From contig NZ_JAODOQ010000001.1 of the NCBI RefSeq assembly GCF_025398315.1, positions 3,038,001 through 3,102,000 on the forward strand: 64,000 nucleotides of DNA, given 5' to 3'. This document shows positions 54,227-64,000 of this stretch, in pieces. The stretch's first letter is position 1. Each line of letters starts with the position of its first letter. The notes under the pieces were generated by a model. It had not been told where the DNA came from. It saw only the letters and a program-made list of their open reading frames with translations, and ran no database searches. Made by a program: the position numbers and the translations under genes. Origin of the DNA: Shewanella phaeophyticola (GTDB taxonomy: Bacteria > Pseudomonadota > Gammaproteobacteria > Enterobacterales > Shewanellaceae).

Positions 54227-54860
54227 TTATCCTTTTGCTTCAACTTGCTCTGGCTTATAAGTACGGATCATCCAGATCAAACCACCGATCAAGAAGAACG
54301 CACTAGGTGGAAGCAGTAATAAGCCGTTAGGCTGATACCAACCACCGTCAGAGATTTTACTGAGGATTTCTACGCCAAATAATGAACCATTACCGAATAA
54401 TTCACGAATAAAGCCTACTGATAATAAGATAGCACCGTAACCCAAACCGTTACCGATACCGTCCATAAAGCTCATCAAAGGAGGCGTCTTCATTGCATAA
54501 GCTTCAGCACGACCCATTACAATACAGTTAGTAATAATCAAACCGACGAAAACCGATAACTGTTTAGAAATCCCGTATGCATAAGCTTGTAATACTTGAT
54601 CAACTACGATTACTAAAGAAGCAATAATCGTCATCTGCACAATAATACGTACACTGCTTGGAATATGATTACGAATAAGTGAGATAAACAGGTTAGAAAA
54701 CGCTGTTACCGCTGTTAGTGCTATTGTCATTACCAACGCTGTTTCCAGCTTAGTCGTAACAGCAAGCGCACTACACACACCCAAAATTTGCAATGCAATT
54801 GGGTTGTTATTGATAATCGAGTCCAGTCAGAACCTGTTTAAGTTCTTTAACGTCAGCCAT
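54227..54860 (-). CDS. nqrD: Na+-NQR subunit D (one-base insertion near N-terminus)
   Basis: Membrane subunit, NqrE partner. Corrected 210 residues, the family length. The gene starts [12 protein letters not shown] at 54860, overlapping the nqrC stop as TAATG. At 54818-54824 the minus strand has GGACTCG in place of six bases GGNCCN before ATTATCAATAACAACCC (expected [14 protein letters not shown]), +1. The rest ([32 protein letters not shown] with conserved Cys) is intact. Confidence 0.94.
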
Positions 54861-55645
54861 TAGCTTACCCCTCCGTTGCGTGCTTTAGCGATAAAGCTTG
54901 CAAAGCCTTCTTTACCTAACCAAAATTGCAATGAATGTTGTACGCCGTTACTGGTTAATGTTGCACCAGATAATGCATCCACACCGTAAACAGTGCTCGC
55001 CACTGCAGGATTTTTGGTTACATTGATAGCCAAGTCGCCTTGCTCATCGAATAACTGTTTACCTTTCCACAACGCTTTCCATTTAGGGTTTTCAACTTCA
55101 CCACCTAAACCCGGCGTTTCAGCTTGGTCATAATACACCAAGCCTTGAATCGTGTTTAAGTCAGCTTCTAAAGCCAAAAATGCATACATGGTTGACCACA
55201 AACCGTAACCGTGAACGGGTAAAATAACACTGGTTAACTTGCCAGCATCATCACGCACCAAGTACACAACAGCGGTGTCAGCTACGCGCTTAATCGAAGC
55301 AATGTCGTTTTCAGGAATCGACGAAGTTGCTACATCACGTGATGCTTTACGTTGATCGTAAGTATTGGCGTCACCTTCAACAAACTCACCTGTTGCAAGA
55401 TCAACTAAACGTGCTTCAACATACTTGTCATAAGTGGTCAGAATATCTTGCTTAGTGACATTACCTTCTTTGGTATTGATAAGGCTTGCCGATTCAAGAA
55501 TATACTTTTGCTTATCTAGCAGTTTGTTTTCTAACTGAGTCGGTTTTAACAACACAGCTGCTGTCGATACCAATACAGAACAAACAAGACATAAGCCGAC
55601 AACAACAAATAGCGTTCTACCGAACGAATCTTTATTACTAGCCAC
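54860..55645 (-). CDS. nqrC: Na+-NQR subunit C, covalent FMN subunit
   Basis: 261 residues: one N-terminal TM helix (about 9-29) and a periplasmic FMN domain with the SGAT attachment motif ([14 protein letters not shown]). GTG start at 55645 with GGAGG seven bases upstream, located inside the end of nqrB; the longer ATG frame is nqrB in another frame. Near the end [13 protein letters not shown] has GCAAGC (54896-54901) where homologues read GFGPF, a probable altered GGNCCN. Confidence 0.95.
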   Translation of the reverse strand: MASNKDSFGRTLFVVVGLCLVCSVLVSTAAVLLKPTQLENKLLDKQKYILESASLINTKEGNVTKQDILTTYDKYVEARLVDLATGEFVEGDANTYDQRKASRDVATSSIPENDIASIKRVADTAVVYLVRDDAGKLTSVILPVHGYGLWSTMYAFLALEADLNTIQGLVYYDQAETPGLGGEVENPKWKALWKGKQLFDEQGDLAINVTKNPAVASTVYGVDALSGATLTSNGVQHSLQFWLGKEGFASFIAKARNGGVS

Positions 55646-56837
55646 GAGCAATCCTCCGCTTGATATTTGCCTGTACAACGAAGTGGTCAAATAAAGGAGC
55701 AAAAAGGTTAGCAAACAAAATAGCTAACATCATGCCTTCTGGGAACGCAGGGTTAATCACACGGATAAACACTACCATCGCACCGATTAAGAAACCGTAA
55801 GCCCATTTAGCGGTATTAGTGAACGACGCAGAAACCGGGTCAGTCGCCATAAACATCATACCGAATGCAAAACCACCTAATACGAGGTGCCAGTGCCAAG
55901 GCATTGCAAACATTGGGTTAGTATTACTACCGATAAAGTTTAGCAATGTTGCAATCGCAATCATACCTAACAGTACGCCACCCACAATGCGCCATGACGC
56001 GATGCGAGCATAAATGATCACTAAACCACCAAGCAAAATAGCAAAGGTTGATACCTCACCTACAGAACCCGGAATAAAGCCCATAAAGGCGTCCATCCAG
56101 TTTGCATTTGAGCTGTAATCAAATGTGCCTTGTGCGGCTTGGCTTAATGCGGTTGCACCTGAAAACCCATCAGCAACAACCCAAGAGGTGTCGCCAGACA
56201 TGCTTAATGGATATGCAAAGAACAAGAAGGCACGGCCCGCTAATGCTGGGTTTAAGAAGTTACGGCCTGTACCGCCGAAGATTTCTTTTGCTACCACCAC
56301 ACCAAAGGTAATACCTAATGCCACCATCCATAATGGAATCGTTGCCGGTAAGGTTAACGCAAACAGCACAGATGTAACGAAGAAACCTTCGTTAACTTCA
56401 TGACCACGCACCGAGGCAAATAGCACTTCCCAGAAACCGCCGACAATAAATGTCACTGCGTATATCGGTAGGAAGAAGCAGGCACCATAAAACATCAGCG
56501 ATGCAATACCTGAATCTGCAGTAAGCTGTGCACCAAATAATTCAAATAGGCCAACCTGCCAAACGTCAGGCGTACCGAAATTGGCGGCCATTGCGATTTG
56601 TGCTTGTAAGCCTACGTTGTACATACCAAAAAACATGGCAGGAAACGTACAGGCCCAAACAGTAATCATCATACGTTTTAGGTCAAGGTTATCGCGAACA
56701 TGAGTTGAACCATGGTTCACTTTACCTGGAGTGTAAAATACCGTGGCTGCCGCTTCATAAAGGGCATACCACTTTTCGTACTTACCGCCTTTTTCAAATT
56801 GCGGTTCAATACGCTCGATAAAATCTTTCAAGCTCAT
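55638..56837 (-). CDS. nqrB: Na+-NQR subunit B, ion-translocating membrane subunit
   Basis: 399 residues, ten or so TM helices. FMN-attachment motif SGAT in [12 protein letters not shown], plus [23 protein letters not shown] and [20 protein letters not shown]. Carries riboflavin and FMN and forms the Na+ path. Intact, including one of the rare undamaged GGGCC (complement at 56234-56238, Ala-Gly-Arg). Start overlaps the nqrA stop (TAATG). Confidence 0.97.
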   Translation of the reverse strand: MSLKDFIERIEPQFEKGGKYEKWYALYEAAATVFYTPGKVNHGSTHVRDNLDLKRMMITVWACTFPAMFFGMYNVGLQAQIAMAANFGTPDVWQVGLFELFGAQLTADSGIASLMFYGACFFLPIYAVTFIVGGFWEVLFASVRGHEVNEGFFVTSVLFALTLPATIPLWMVALGITFGVVVAKEIFGGTGRNFLNPALAGRAFLFFAYPLSMSGDTSWVVADGFSGATALSQAAQGTFDYSSNANWMDAFMGFIPGSVGEVSTFAILLGGLVIIYARIASWRIVGGVLLGMIAIATLLNFIGSNTNPMFAMPWHWHLVLGGFAFGMMFMATDPVSASFTNTAKWAYGFLIGAMVVFIRVINPAFPEGMMLAILFANLFAPLFDHFVVQANIKRRIARG

Positions 56838-58173
56838 TAGCCTTCCCTCTCGATCGTATCTAAACAGTCACGTAAATATGAAGCGTAGTCATACTTACCT
56901 GGACATACGAACGTACACAATGCCAAATCTTCTTCGTCCAACTCTAATGCGCCTAAACGAGCTGCACCATCAAAGTCCCCAGAGACAAGATCACGAAGTA
57001 GCATGGTAGGTAGAATGTCTAAAGGCATCACGCGTTCGTAGTTACCAATTGGTACCATTGCACGATCTGAACCGCCAGTACTGGTGGTCATGTTAAACAA
57101 ACGTGATGGGCTTAGGTGACCTAAAAATGCACGAGTGATAGAAAACTTGTTGGCACCAGGCATAGCCCAACCAAACAATTCTTTCTCAGTGCCTTCTTCA
57201 AGTACACTCACCTGTTGATGGTAGCGCCCCAGATAACCATGAGGTCCTACTGCTGTGCGGCCATTTAATACAGAACCAGACACAACACGCACACTTTCAC
57301 CTACTGTTTCATTAGCAGTAAGCTCAGTCATGCTTGCACCTAACACGGTACGTACTAAACGAGGTTGTTTTGCTTTAGAGGCCGCCAATTGCCACTACAC
57401 GCTCGGTGTTTAATACACCTTGAGTAAATAGCTGGCCAATTGCAATCACGTCTTGGTAACCGACATGCCACACACTACGAGTAGCAGATGCATTAAGTAC
57501 GTGATGAATGTGGGTACCCACTAAACCTGCAGGGTGTTTACCCGCAAACTCTTCAACTTGAGCGTTAGCTGCAGGGATATCAGCACCAGGCGCTTTACAT
57601 AGGTAAACTTTACCTTCAGTTAATCGTGCTAACACCTTAAGGCCATTAGCAAAATCGTCTTTATGTTCAGCGATGACTACCACAGGATCGGCAGCAAGAG
57701 GTTGAGTATCTATTGCAGTAACGAAAATACCTGCTGCTGTAGCATCTACGGCGGGCACTTTACTGAAAGGGCGAGTACGTAATGCAGTCCACAAACCTGA
57801 TTCAATCAGATTATCGCGAACGGCTTGTACATCTAACGTGTCTAATTTGTCTGCATCATATTGAGCAAAAGCAACGTTATCGTCACCTTCTACTGCAATA
57901 ACAACAGATTGAAGTACACGTCTTGCACCTCGGTTGATTTCTAAAATAGTACCACTGGCTAAAGCCGTATATTTAACGCCTAAATTCTTTTTATCTTCAA
58001 AAAGAACCTGGCCTTTTTGTACTTTATCGCCCACTTTGATCTTCATCGTTGGACGTAAGCCAATATACTCTTCACCCAAAGTAGCTACGTGTCCAATGGC
58101 TGAAGTCATTATGGATAACTTGCTCTGGTCCGCCTGCTATAGGCAGTTCCAATCCTTTCTTAATTGTAATCAT
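56837..58173 (-). CDS. nqrA: Na+-NQR subunit A (two one-base insertions)
   Basis: Peripheral cytoplasmic subunit, quinone-site partner of NqrB. Corrected 444 residues (446 in Vibrio). Starts [22 protein letters not shown] at 58173 (shown in part). Breaks: GACTTCA at 58101-58107 for GGNCCN ([16 protein letters not shown]) and GGCGGCC at 57380-57386 for GGNCCN ([17 protein letters not shown]), both +1. Two other Gly-Pro coded GGACC or GGTCC ([19 protein letters not shown]) are undamaged. First gene of nqrABCDEF. Confidence 0.95.
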
Positions 58174-58584
58174 ATCCACAAGCACTACGTTTGAAGGAAA
58201 GACAATGCGCCACGTTCCGCTACAAAAACAAAGTATTAACAAATACTTGCCATTTGAGCTAGCGCAGATTTAACACGGAAATGCGATCGAAATCACGCTG
58301 GTCGCGCGCATTTTACCGTAAATATGAGACTATCGCCACGAAAATAATAGGTGTTTTCAAACCAATGCCCTCGCGAATCGGCAACATTTAACTCAAATTT
58401 AATAAATAACAGCACAATACAAAAAGATAATGGCTATTTTTTGATTTGGCATACTATAGCATTAATTTTTATAGAAATAATTTATATCATTTAACCGCAG
58501 CCAAACACACAATAGCCCAAGCATAAATGTGCTTGGGCTATTGATATAGGCTTAAAGATTTAACAAATTTCTCTCTAAGAATTA
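58174..58584. other. Intergenic region between nqrA and the TonB-dependent receptor gene
   Basis: Contains the nqr promoter region (near 58200-58330, not resolved by eye) and, at 58510-58542, the hairpin AATAGCCCAAGCA...TGCTTGGGCTATT that follows the receptor gene on the minus strand. No ORF is supported. Confidence 0.6.
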
Positions 58585-60657
58585 TTAAAAACGAGCTTGA
58601 TACCCTAAATACGCGGTCATTTCTGATTGGGCTTGAAGGCCTGCTAATGTCCGATTGGCGACTAAGGTTTCGTCAAATAGATTTTCAACTCGTAAATACA
58701 CTTCGTGCTGCTGAGTAATACTGTAAGTTGCAGCTAAATTGACTTTCCATTGGCTGTCGATTGGCTCAATCGCGGCAAGGTTGCCTTCATATTCTAATTC
58801 TGATTGAAACAGCGCCTGTGCCATTACAGATACATCACCCACGACGACACCAGAGCTGAAACTAAACTGCTGCTTAGGTACCCAGGGTAATTGGCTGTCG
58901 CCGTCAAAGCACCCATTGGTATTTGAGCAATATCCAATATCTGTTTCGGCTTGGGTGTATTGATATTTTGCTTTAAATGGAATCGAAAAACTGTCAAACG
59001 CTAGGCTATACTCAGCCGATAAGTCGATGCCTGTGACCGTCACATCTTCGATGTTTTCTTGCAATGCAATTTGCTCATAATCGCAAATCATGCCAAACAT
59101 ACAACCAATATGTTGATTATCGTAATCATGCAAATAGGCTGTCATTGCCAACGCGAGAGTATCTTGTTGATACGCTACTGAAAGTTGATATTGCAACGCT
59201 TCTTGGGCGCTTTGTTGTAAATTACCCGCTGAAGCCGCTGTCCAGGCTTGTTTAGCCTGTAATGCTGCAGACCAGGCTCCTGTAGTGTAAGCCACTTCAA
59301 TTGAAGGCATCCAACCATCGTCAGAAAAGTCAGCTTCAGTAACATCATAATCATCACTAACATCGCGAGACACACTGACATGCTCATAACCCAGACCAAG
59401 GTTTATCGACCAGTCACCATAATTTAATTTTGCATCCACAGCAGATGAAAATGCCGAAGCATCATCGGTGTAAACGGCAAACGCTTCTTTATCACTGGCA
59501 GAGGTTAATGATAAATCTTGATTCCATAACCAATCTTGGCCGCCTAATTCCATTTCGGCTTTGTCAGTATGATAACGAGCGCTATAAGTCACTTGATGTT
59601 GGCCATACATATTCACGCCTTTAGTTTGCACACCAAAACCCGCAAAGTCGTTATCTTGCGATAAGGCGCCTAAGTTCATGCCATCAGTGGTTGGATTGAC
59701 TTCAAATGCGGCAATGTTGCTTAACAGGAGTGAATTAATAGTGTCGCCATCAACATACAACATGTCGACGGTTTTTTGTGAATAGGTTTGGTAATAAAAG
59801 TCGGTATCAACTGTTGAGGTTTTCGACAAATAAAGCTTATGGGCTAACACATAACGATTACGCTCTGTTTCTTCCATATCAATATTGGCAGCAGAATAAA
59901 GTTTGCCAGGGTCCTGGTCAAAATCAGTGTTGGTTAAACCAAGCGAGCCGATGTCGCTATCTTTACTCGAGTATTGATAGCTAAACTCGGTGGTTTGTTT
60001 GTTTGTTGCACCAGGTAAGCTGTCGGCGGTAATTTTAAACATTAGGTCAGTTTGGGTTGCGTCTGCATCGCGATCAACTTGATAACCTACTTCATCTGAT
60101 GCCGATTGATAATCAAGCGCTAAAAGCATGCCGTATTCTTTGGTGGTTCCGCTAGCGATCCCACCGACACTAAAGTCGCTGTTATCGCTCATTTCTACGT
60201 TAAACTCACCTGCATTCTTTTTTGGACTAATTGCAGCAGATTGATATTCAAGCTTACCAAATGAAGCTTCCGAGCCGTCGACAATACTGGTCATACTCGA
60301 CAAGGTGACACTCTGCTGATGCAGCATATTAGGTTGAATCACTAAATGTTGACCAGAATAAGGTGCCGGAGAAAAGAAAATACCATCTTGCATAACCGCC
60401 ACGCCGTCTGACACACCGCGATGCATTAATTCAACGTCTTCACTTGTTGCTGTCGGAAGCACTGTTGCACCTGTTAACCCAACAGCGATATCACTTTGAC
60501 GATAATGAAACGCGGTTTGAGTAGATTGTTTTAACTCGAGGTGATTATTTGCCTTATCAATTGATTCTGTCACCGTTTCGGCGACGGCATCAGAAGACTG
60601 ACAAGCAAAAAGGACTGCAACGGCAATCAATGACAGGCTAAATGGATGGTTAGACAT
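58585..60657 (-). CDS. TonB-dependent receptor-like outer-membrane protein
   Basis: 690 residues. Signal peptide (about 1-27, SLIAVAVLFACQSSDAVAE), a divergent plug (HRGVSDGVAVMQDGIFFSPAPYSG resembles the FecA-type plug), then a long beta-rich barrel ending ...RVENLFDETLVANRTLAGLQAQ and terminal Phe in AYLGYQARF, typical of outer-membrane barrels. No clear TonB box. GGAGATAACC before the ATG. No partner genes nearby, and ligand is unknown. Intact frame. Confidence 0.8.
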   Translation of the reverse strand: MSNHPFSLSLIAVAVLFACQSSDAVAETVTESIDKANNHLELKQSTQTAFHYRQSDIAVGLTGATVLPTATSEDVELMHRGVSDGVAVMQDGIFFSPAPYSGQHLVIQPNMLHQQSVTLSSMTSIVDGSEASFGKLEYQSAAISPKKNAGEFNVEMSDNSDFSVGGIASGTTKEYGMLLALDYQSASDEVGYQVDRDADATQTDLMFKITADSLPGATNKQTTEFSYQYSSKDSDIGSLGLTNTDFDQDPGKLYSAANIDMEETERNRYVLAHKLYLSKTSTVDTDFYYQTYSQKTVDMLYVDGDTINSLLLSNIAAFEVNPTTDGMNLGALSQDNDFAGFGVQTKGVNMYGQHQVTYSARYHTDKAEMELGGQDWLWNQDLSLTSASDKEAFAVYTDDASAFSSAVDAKLNYGDWSINLGLGYEHVSVSRDVSDDYDVTEADFSDDGWMPSIEVAYTTGAWSAALQAKQAWTAASAGNLQQSAQEALQYQLSVAYQQDTLALAMTAYLHDYDNQHIGCMFGMICDYEQIALQENIEDVTVTGIDLSAEYSLAFDSFSIPFKAKYQYTQAETDIGYCSNTNGCFDGDSQLPWVPKQQFSFSSGVVVGDVSVMAQALFQSELEYEGNLAAIEPIDSQWKVNLAATYSITQQHEVYLRVENLFDETLVANRTLAGLQAQSEMTAYLGYQARF

Positions 60658-60794
60658 GGTTATCTCCGTATATTTGTCTGGTCAAGCCAAAATAAACATC
60701 ATATTTGTTATTATGCCAATACAATAACGGTTTCAGTGACATAAAAACAGCATACCGATAACGTTTCCCCCATAAAATGCAATTTTATTAACAA

Positions 60795-60820
60795 AAAAAA
60801 GCGGCCGAAGCCGCTTTTTT
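60795..60820 (-). terminator. luxS terminator
   Basis: AAAAAAGCGGC-TTCG-GCCGCTTTTTT, a stable tetraloop hairpin 17 bases after the luxS stop. Confidence 0.9.
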
Positions 60821-60836
60821 ACTGTTAGGTAAATGT

Positions 60837-61346
60837 TTAGAGGTTACCTAAAATCTCATCACTCAACTTTAAGTCATCATTTAAATTGACACTAACACCT
60901 GCAGCGATAATCATTCGGGCAATGTCTTGCGCTTCAGTAAGCGAATGCATCTCATAAGTACCACATTGGTATTCATTAAGTTCTGGAATGTCTTTTTGCT
61001 CAACCACATTGGTCACATCACCCATTGCAGCAAGCCATGCATCAGCGACAGCACTCTCTGTTGGCTGACCAATTAAACTCATATAAAAACCGGTACGACA
61101 GCCCATTGGCGAAATATCGATAATCTCAACACCATCACCATTTAAATGATCACGCATAAAACCAGCAAATAAATGCTCCAACGTATGAATTCCACGCTCG
61201 CTTAAAATATCTTTATTGGGTGCGCAAAAACGTAAGTCAAACACGGTAATCGCGTCGCCGCTTGGCGTGCTCATGTGTTTTGCAACGCGCACAGCTGGAG
61301 CATTCATACGAGTATGATCTACGGTAAAACTGTCTAATAAAGGCAT
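60837..61346 (-). CDS. luxS: S-ribosylhomocysteine lyase LuxS
   Basis: Cleaves S-ribosylhomocysteine to homocysteine and the autoinducer-2 precursor DPD. 169 residues starting [14 protein letters not shown] at 61346 (an upstream 21-codon extension is not homologous). Metal motif HTLEH (His54, His58) and Cys in [10 protein letters not shown], plus the catalytic Cys of [10 protein letters not shown]. Monocistronic with own terminator. Confidence 0.97.
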   Translation of the reverse strand: MPLLDSFTVDHTRMNAPAVRVAKHMSTPSGDAITVFDLRFCAPNKDILSERGIHTLEHLFAGFMRDHLNGDGVEIIDISPMGCRTGFYMSLIGQPTESAVADAWLAAMGDVTNVVEQKDIPELNEYQCGTYEMHSLTEAQDIARMIIAAGVSVNLNDDLKLSDEILGNL

Positions 61347-61464
61347 TGCTTTCTCCCAGAATATAAAATGATGTTGACAATATACGATCGAATAACGAAA
61401 TAGTATCACTTATCTGCTAACGTCACAGCCTGAGTTTTTATCGTTTTATTCATCTTAAGAACGA

Positions 61465-61485
61465 TTGATCTTGCAAGGTTATTTT
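61465..61485. repeat. Solo fragment matching the left end of the 40266 MITE
   Basis: TTGATCTTGCAAGGTTATTTT agrees with 40274-40295 in all but one base. It sits next to the stop of the binding-protein gene; only this end is present. Confidence 0.45.
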
Positions 61486-61489
61486 GACA

Positions 61490-62578
61490 TTAGTTAAGTG
61501 CGTCTTCGGTATAGTGAAAATAACGTTTAACCGCAGCCTCGTTGGTTAAATAAGCTTGTAATACTTTATTAAACATTGGGTCTTTTGCTGCTTCTTCTGT
61601 TAATACCTCATCCCTAGCCTGTTTTAATGCAGCTATAACCTCTGGCGGAAAAGGGGTTACTTGCACATTATGTTCACTGATTAAGGTGTCCATTGCTGCA
61701 ATGTGGCCTTGGGTATAATCATCGAGCATATCTTGATTTATCGCTCTAGCCGCCACTTTTACAATCGCTTGTAAATCGGCTGGTAACGCTGAAAACGCTT
61801 GTTGATTAATTAAAAACTCCATCGAAGAACCAGGTTCATGCCAACCAGGATAATAGTAATACTGAGCAACTTGATGTAGCCCGAGTGGTAAATCGTTATA
61901 AGAGCGCACCCACTCTGCCGCATCAATGGCTCCTGTTTGCAATGCACTGTACAGCTCTCGTCCAGCTAATTCGTCAACCGGAATCCCACCCAGTTTCTTT
62001 AATACCTTACCGCCAATACCTGGTAAACGCATTTTAAGGCCTTTCAAATCTGCCGGAGACATAATAGGTTTATTAAACCAGCCTCCCATTTGCATGCCCG
62101 TATTTCCACCCGCTAACGGCAAAATACCAAAAGGCTGATAAACCTCTTGCCATAATTCAATTCCACCGCCATGGTGCAGCCAGGCATTCATTTGTTGGGC
62201 ATTTAAACCAAAAGGAATTGATGAGAAAAACTGCGATGCTGGTGCTTTTCCTTTCCAATAATGCGCCGCACTGTGACCCATTTGCACCGTACCTTTGCTT
62301 ACGCCATCAAATACAGACAAGGCTGGCATTAACTCGCCTGCCCCATAAACATGAATCACTAAGCGACCATTAGACATTTGCTCAACCAGTTGCGCAAATC
62401 GCTCTGGTGCCATGCCTAATCCGGCAAGGTTTTTAGGCCAAGATGTTGCCAAACGCCATTCAATTACTTGATGAGACGCAGCCGTTTGAGTTTTAGCCAC
62501 TGTGTCTGCAGGTGGCTGCTGACAACTTGCCAGCAACAATAATCCCAATAACCCGCAGTACAGTTTCAACTTCCCCAT
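61490..62578 (-). CDS. TRAP-type (DctP) substrate-binding lipoprotein
   Basis: 362 residues. Lipoprotein signal GLLGLLLLASC, start at 62578 with AAGGAT upstream. DctP fold with LKGLKMRLPGIGGKVLKKLGG (substrate Arg) and GAIDAAEWV-xx-YNDLPLGLHQVAQYYYYPGWHEPGSS. Homologues read EWVGPYNDL; here CGCTCT (61901-61906) gives Arg-Ser, a probable altered GGNCCN. No TRAP permease subunits nearby, so it is an orphan binding protein; keto-acid or dicarboxylate type ligand is only a family guess. Confidence 0.85.
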   Translation of the reverse strand: MGKLKLYCGLLGLLLLASCQQPPADTVAKTQTAASHQVIEWRLATSWPKNLAGLGMAPERFAQLVEQMSNGRLVIHVYGAGELMPALSVFDGVSKGTVQMGHSAAHYWKGKAPASQFFSSIPFGLNAQQMNAWLHHGGGIELWQEVYQPFGILPLAGGNTGMQMGGWFNKPIMSPADLKGLKMRLPGIGGKVLKKLGGIPVDELAGRELYSALQTGAIDAAEWVRSYNDLPLGLHQVAQYYYYPGWHEPGSSMEFLINQQAFSALPADLQAIVKVAARAINQDMLDDYTQGHIAAMDTLISEHNVQVTPFPPEVIAALKQARDEVLTEEAAKDPMFNKVLQAYLTNEAAVKRYFHYTEDALN

Positions 62579-62705
62579 GATGAAATCCTTACTTTCTGTC
62601 ATTGATAACGAACTAAAATAGACCACTGATTTGAACAATAATCACATAAATACCACCTTAACATAACAATAACAACTGACCACTATGACTATCTCAATAA
62701 CAAAC

Positions 62706-62733
62706 AAAAAAAGCCTCACAAAATGTGAGGCTT
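62706..62733 (-). terminator. bolA terminator
   Basis: Minus strand AAGCCTCACA-TTT-TGTGAGGCTT followed by T-run, about 105 bases after the bolA stop; also precedes the binding-protein gene. Confidence 0.8.
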
Positions 62734-62837
62734 TACCGTATAAAGTTTTGATTAAATTATTATTTTTAACAACCGATTGGTTAGCGCCATACTTAAAAAC
62801 AAGTTATTGCTCAGCAATAGTGGCCGCAACAATTGCG

Positions 62838-63137
62838 TTATCCTTTACAGTTAGGCGTTTTAGGCACTTCATCCAAAGCTTGCCATTCAGCTTCAGTGTA
62901 AACATTAATTGATAATGCATGCACACCATTAGCTAATTCATCAGCTAAGGCTTGATTAACTAAACGATGACGAGCTAATAAACGCTGCTCGCTAAATTTA
63001 TCGCTGACAATGACGACTTTAAAGTGGGTTTCTGAATTAGGTGGCACATGATGACGATTACTTTCATTAATCACTTCAAGGTGCAATGGCGTAAAGGCTT
63101 GACTCAATTTATCTGTAATGATTTGTTCGACAGACAT
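62838..63137 (-). CDS. bolA: BolA-family protein
   Basis: 99 residues, MSVEQIITDKL start at 63137. BolA fold with HLEVINESNRHHVPPNSETHFKVVIVSDKF and RHRLVNQALADELANGVHALSINVYTEAEW. Works with monothiol glutaredoxins in Fe-S handling and affects morphology genes under stress in E. coli. No frame problem. Confidence 0.92.
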   Translation of the reverse strand: MSVEQIITDKLSQAFTPLHLEVINESNRHHVPPNSETHFKVVIVSDKFSEQRLLARHRLVNQALADELANGVHALSINVYTEAEWQALDEVPKTPNCKG

Positions 63138-63266
63138 AGTGATACTCTTATTAATCCATATCAATGAAAGCGCAGGGTACTGGTTTGCCGAATAAAGGTC
63201 AAACAAGCAAACTAAAACTTATTACTGGTGCACAAATTTACCGCAACTTAAATCCATCCCACATGT

Positions 63267-64000
63267 TCATGTTGTTGGCCAATCGGCTATATCGACATAA
63301 TCAAGTTCGACATCATACTCACTGCCACTTTGCGGCAGGTTTTCGCCCCCCAACCAAGCACTTATAAATTTGCCTTGAGGATCGTAAGTTTGCTGTTGCT
63401 TGGCAAGATTAAACCGTCTCCCCCTCGAGGGTCTGCGCCCACACCCGCCAGGTATTGCCAATTACCCCAATTAATTGCAACGTCATAATCAATGAGTTGT
63501 TGCTGAAAATAAGCTGCACCGTAGCGCCAATCGCATTGCAATTCATGGATTAAACAACTGGCGACAATTTGTCTGCCACGATTAGACATATAACCAGTTT
63601 GGTTTAATTGTGTCATCAATGCATTAACCAATGCAAAAGGGGTTGTAGCGCTTTTCCAGGCTTGCAATCGCTGCGCATAAAAACTGGTTAATGGCTTATT
63701 GCCGCTAATGCCTGAAAAGCAAAATAGTTTGTTGTTAAACTTATGGCCATACCAATGAAAATACTCACGCCACAGCAGTTCATATTCAATCCATTGGCTT
63801 GACTCATTTGCACCATGTTGAGATTCAAATTGGCGTAATGCCGACACCACTTGTCGAGCTGATAAACAGCCATTTGCCAACCAAGGGGAAAACTTGGTTG
63901 AGTGCTCCCAGCCCGCTAATTCGTTTCGAACAATTTTATAACGATGGGCTAACTTAGAGGAAAAATAACTGTCTAGCTGTAATAACCCTTGCGCTTCACC
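63267..64000 (-). CDS. Cryptochrome DASH / photolyase-related flavoprotein (partial, frameshift near C-terminus)
   Basis: Runs off the right edge; C-terminal part only. [81 protein letters not shown] and [16 protein letters not shown] define the FAD-binding domain; GVGADPRGG is typical of CRY-DASH proteins, which repair dimers in single-stranded DNA. The frame breaks at 63417-63424: after DPR the minus strand has eight bases GGGGGAGA before CGG TTT AAT CTT GCC AAG (expected [20 protein letters not shown]). One base is missing; GGGGGCCGN would fit. Corrected end 63267. Confidence 0.88.

Noticed and set aside
57500..57545. nqr[12 protein letters not shown] as another altered Gly-Pro
   Set aside because: Homologues vary at this position (GP or GK-like), so the change cannot be assigned to the motif with confidence.

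Overview
The window is a chromosomal segment of a marine gammaproteobacterium, most probably a Shewanella. The pointers are the protein sequences, the moderate-to-low GC, the gene order rlmE-ftsH-folP-glmM-tpiA-secG-tRNA-Leu-tRNA-fMet-rimP-nusA-infB-rbfA-truB-rpsO, a GGDEF/EAL gene lodged between rpsO and pnp, and a complete Na+-translocating NADH:quinone reductase locus with apbE and nqrM. Nearly all of it is ordinary core genome on the minus strand.

Layout: 1-5245, yjjV-like TatD nuclease (partial), prfC, nlpI, pnp. 5246-9946, the accessory part: a membrane GGDEF/EAL protein, a 275-bp MITE-like element, a small gene remnant, and an IS110-family (IS1111-type) insertion sequence with clear subterminal inverted repeats. 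9947-23095, the translation/transcription operon (rpsO to rimP), tRNA-fMet, tRNA-Leu(GAG), secG, tpiA, glmM, folP, ftsH, rlmE; yhbY is divergent. 23554-27686, a secDF pair, an unknown membrane-anchored protein and greA. 27913-33991, carB, carA, dapB, fklB. 34073-39480, an M48 lipoprotein protease, a DEAD-box helicase, dnaJ, dnaK with a sigma-32 promoter. 39884-44419, a small membrane protein, a second MITE flanked by TA, proA, proB, a purine permease. 44671-45147, a free-standing small transcription unit with its own promoter, a hairpin-rich leader, a 31-codon ORF and a terminator. 45291-50690, pepA-like and pepD peptidases, dinB with a LexA box, and two complementary bacterioferritin subunits. 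50911-58173, nqrM, apbE, nqrF-A. 58585-64000, a TonB-dependent receptor, luxS, a TRAP-type binding lipoprotein, bolA and a CRY-DASH photolyase-like gene running off the edge.

The most striking property is not a gene. Many essential genes (infB, nusA, ftsH, tpiA, carB, dapB, secD, secF, nqrA, nqrD, nqrE and others) carry one or more one-base indels, and several more carry odd substitutions in invariant residues. Nearly all of these lie exactly where the family consensus predicts GGN-CCN (Gly-Pro) or another reading of GGGCC/GGCCC. Correcting them restores family-typical lengths (CarB 1073, NqrD 210, FtsH 646 residues). Intact GGGCC/GGCCC is very rare in the window, whereas GGACC/GGTCC at Gly-Pro codons is untouched. 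The best explanation is a systematic base-calling error at a modified GGSCC-type motif, which would imply a GGSCC-specific DNA methyltransferase in this strain. I annotate the affected genes as single CDSs and give each lesion.
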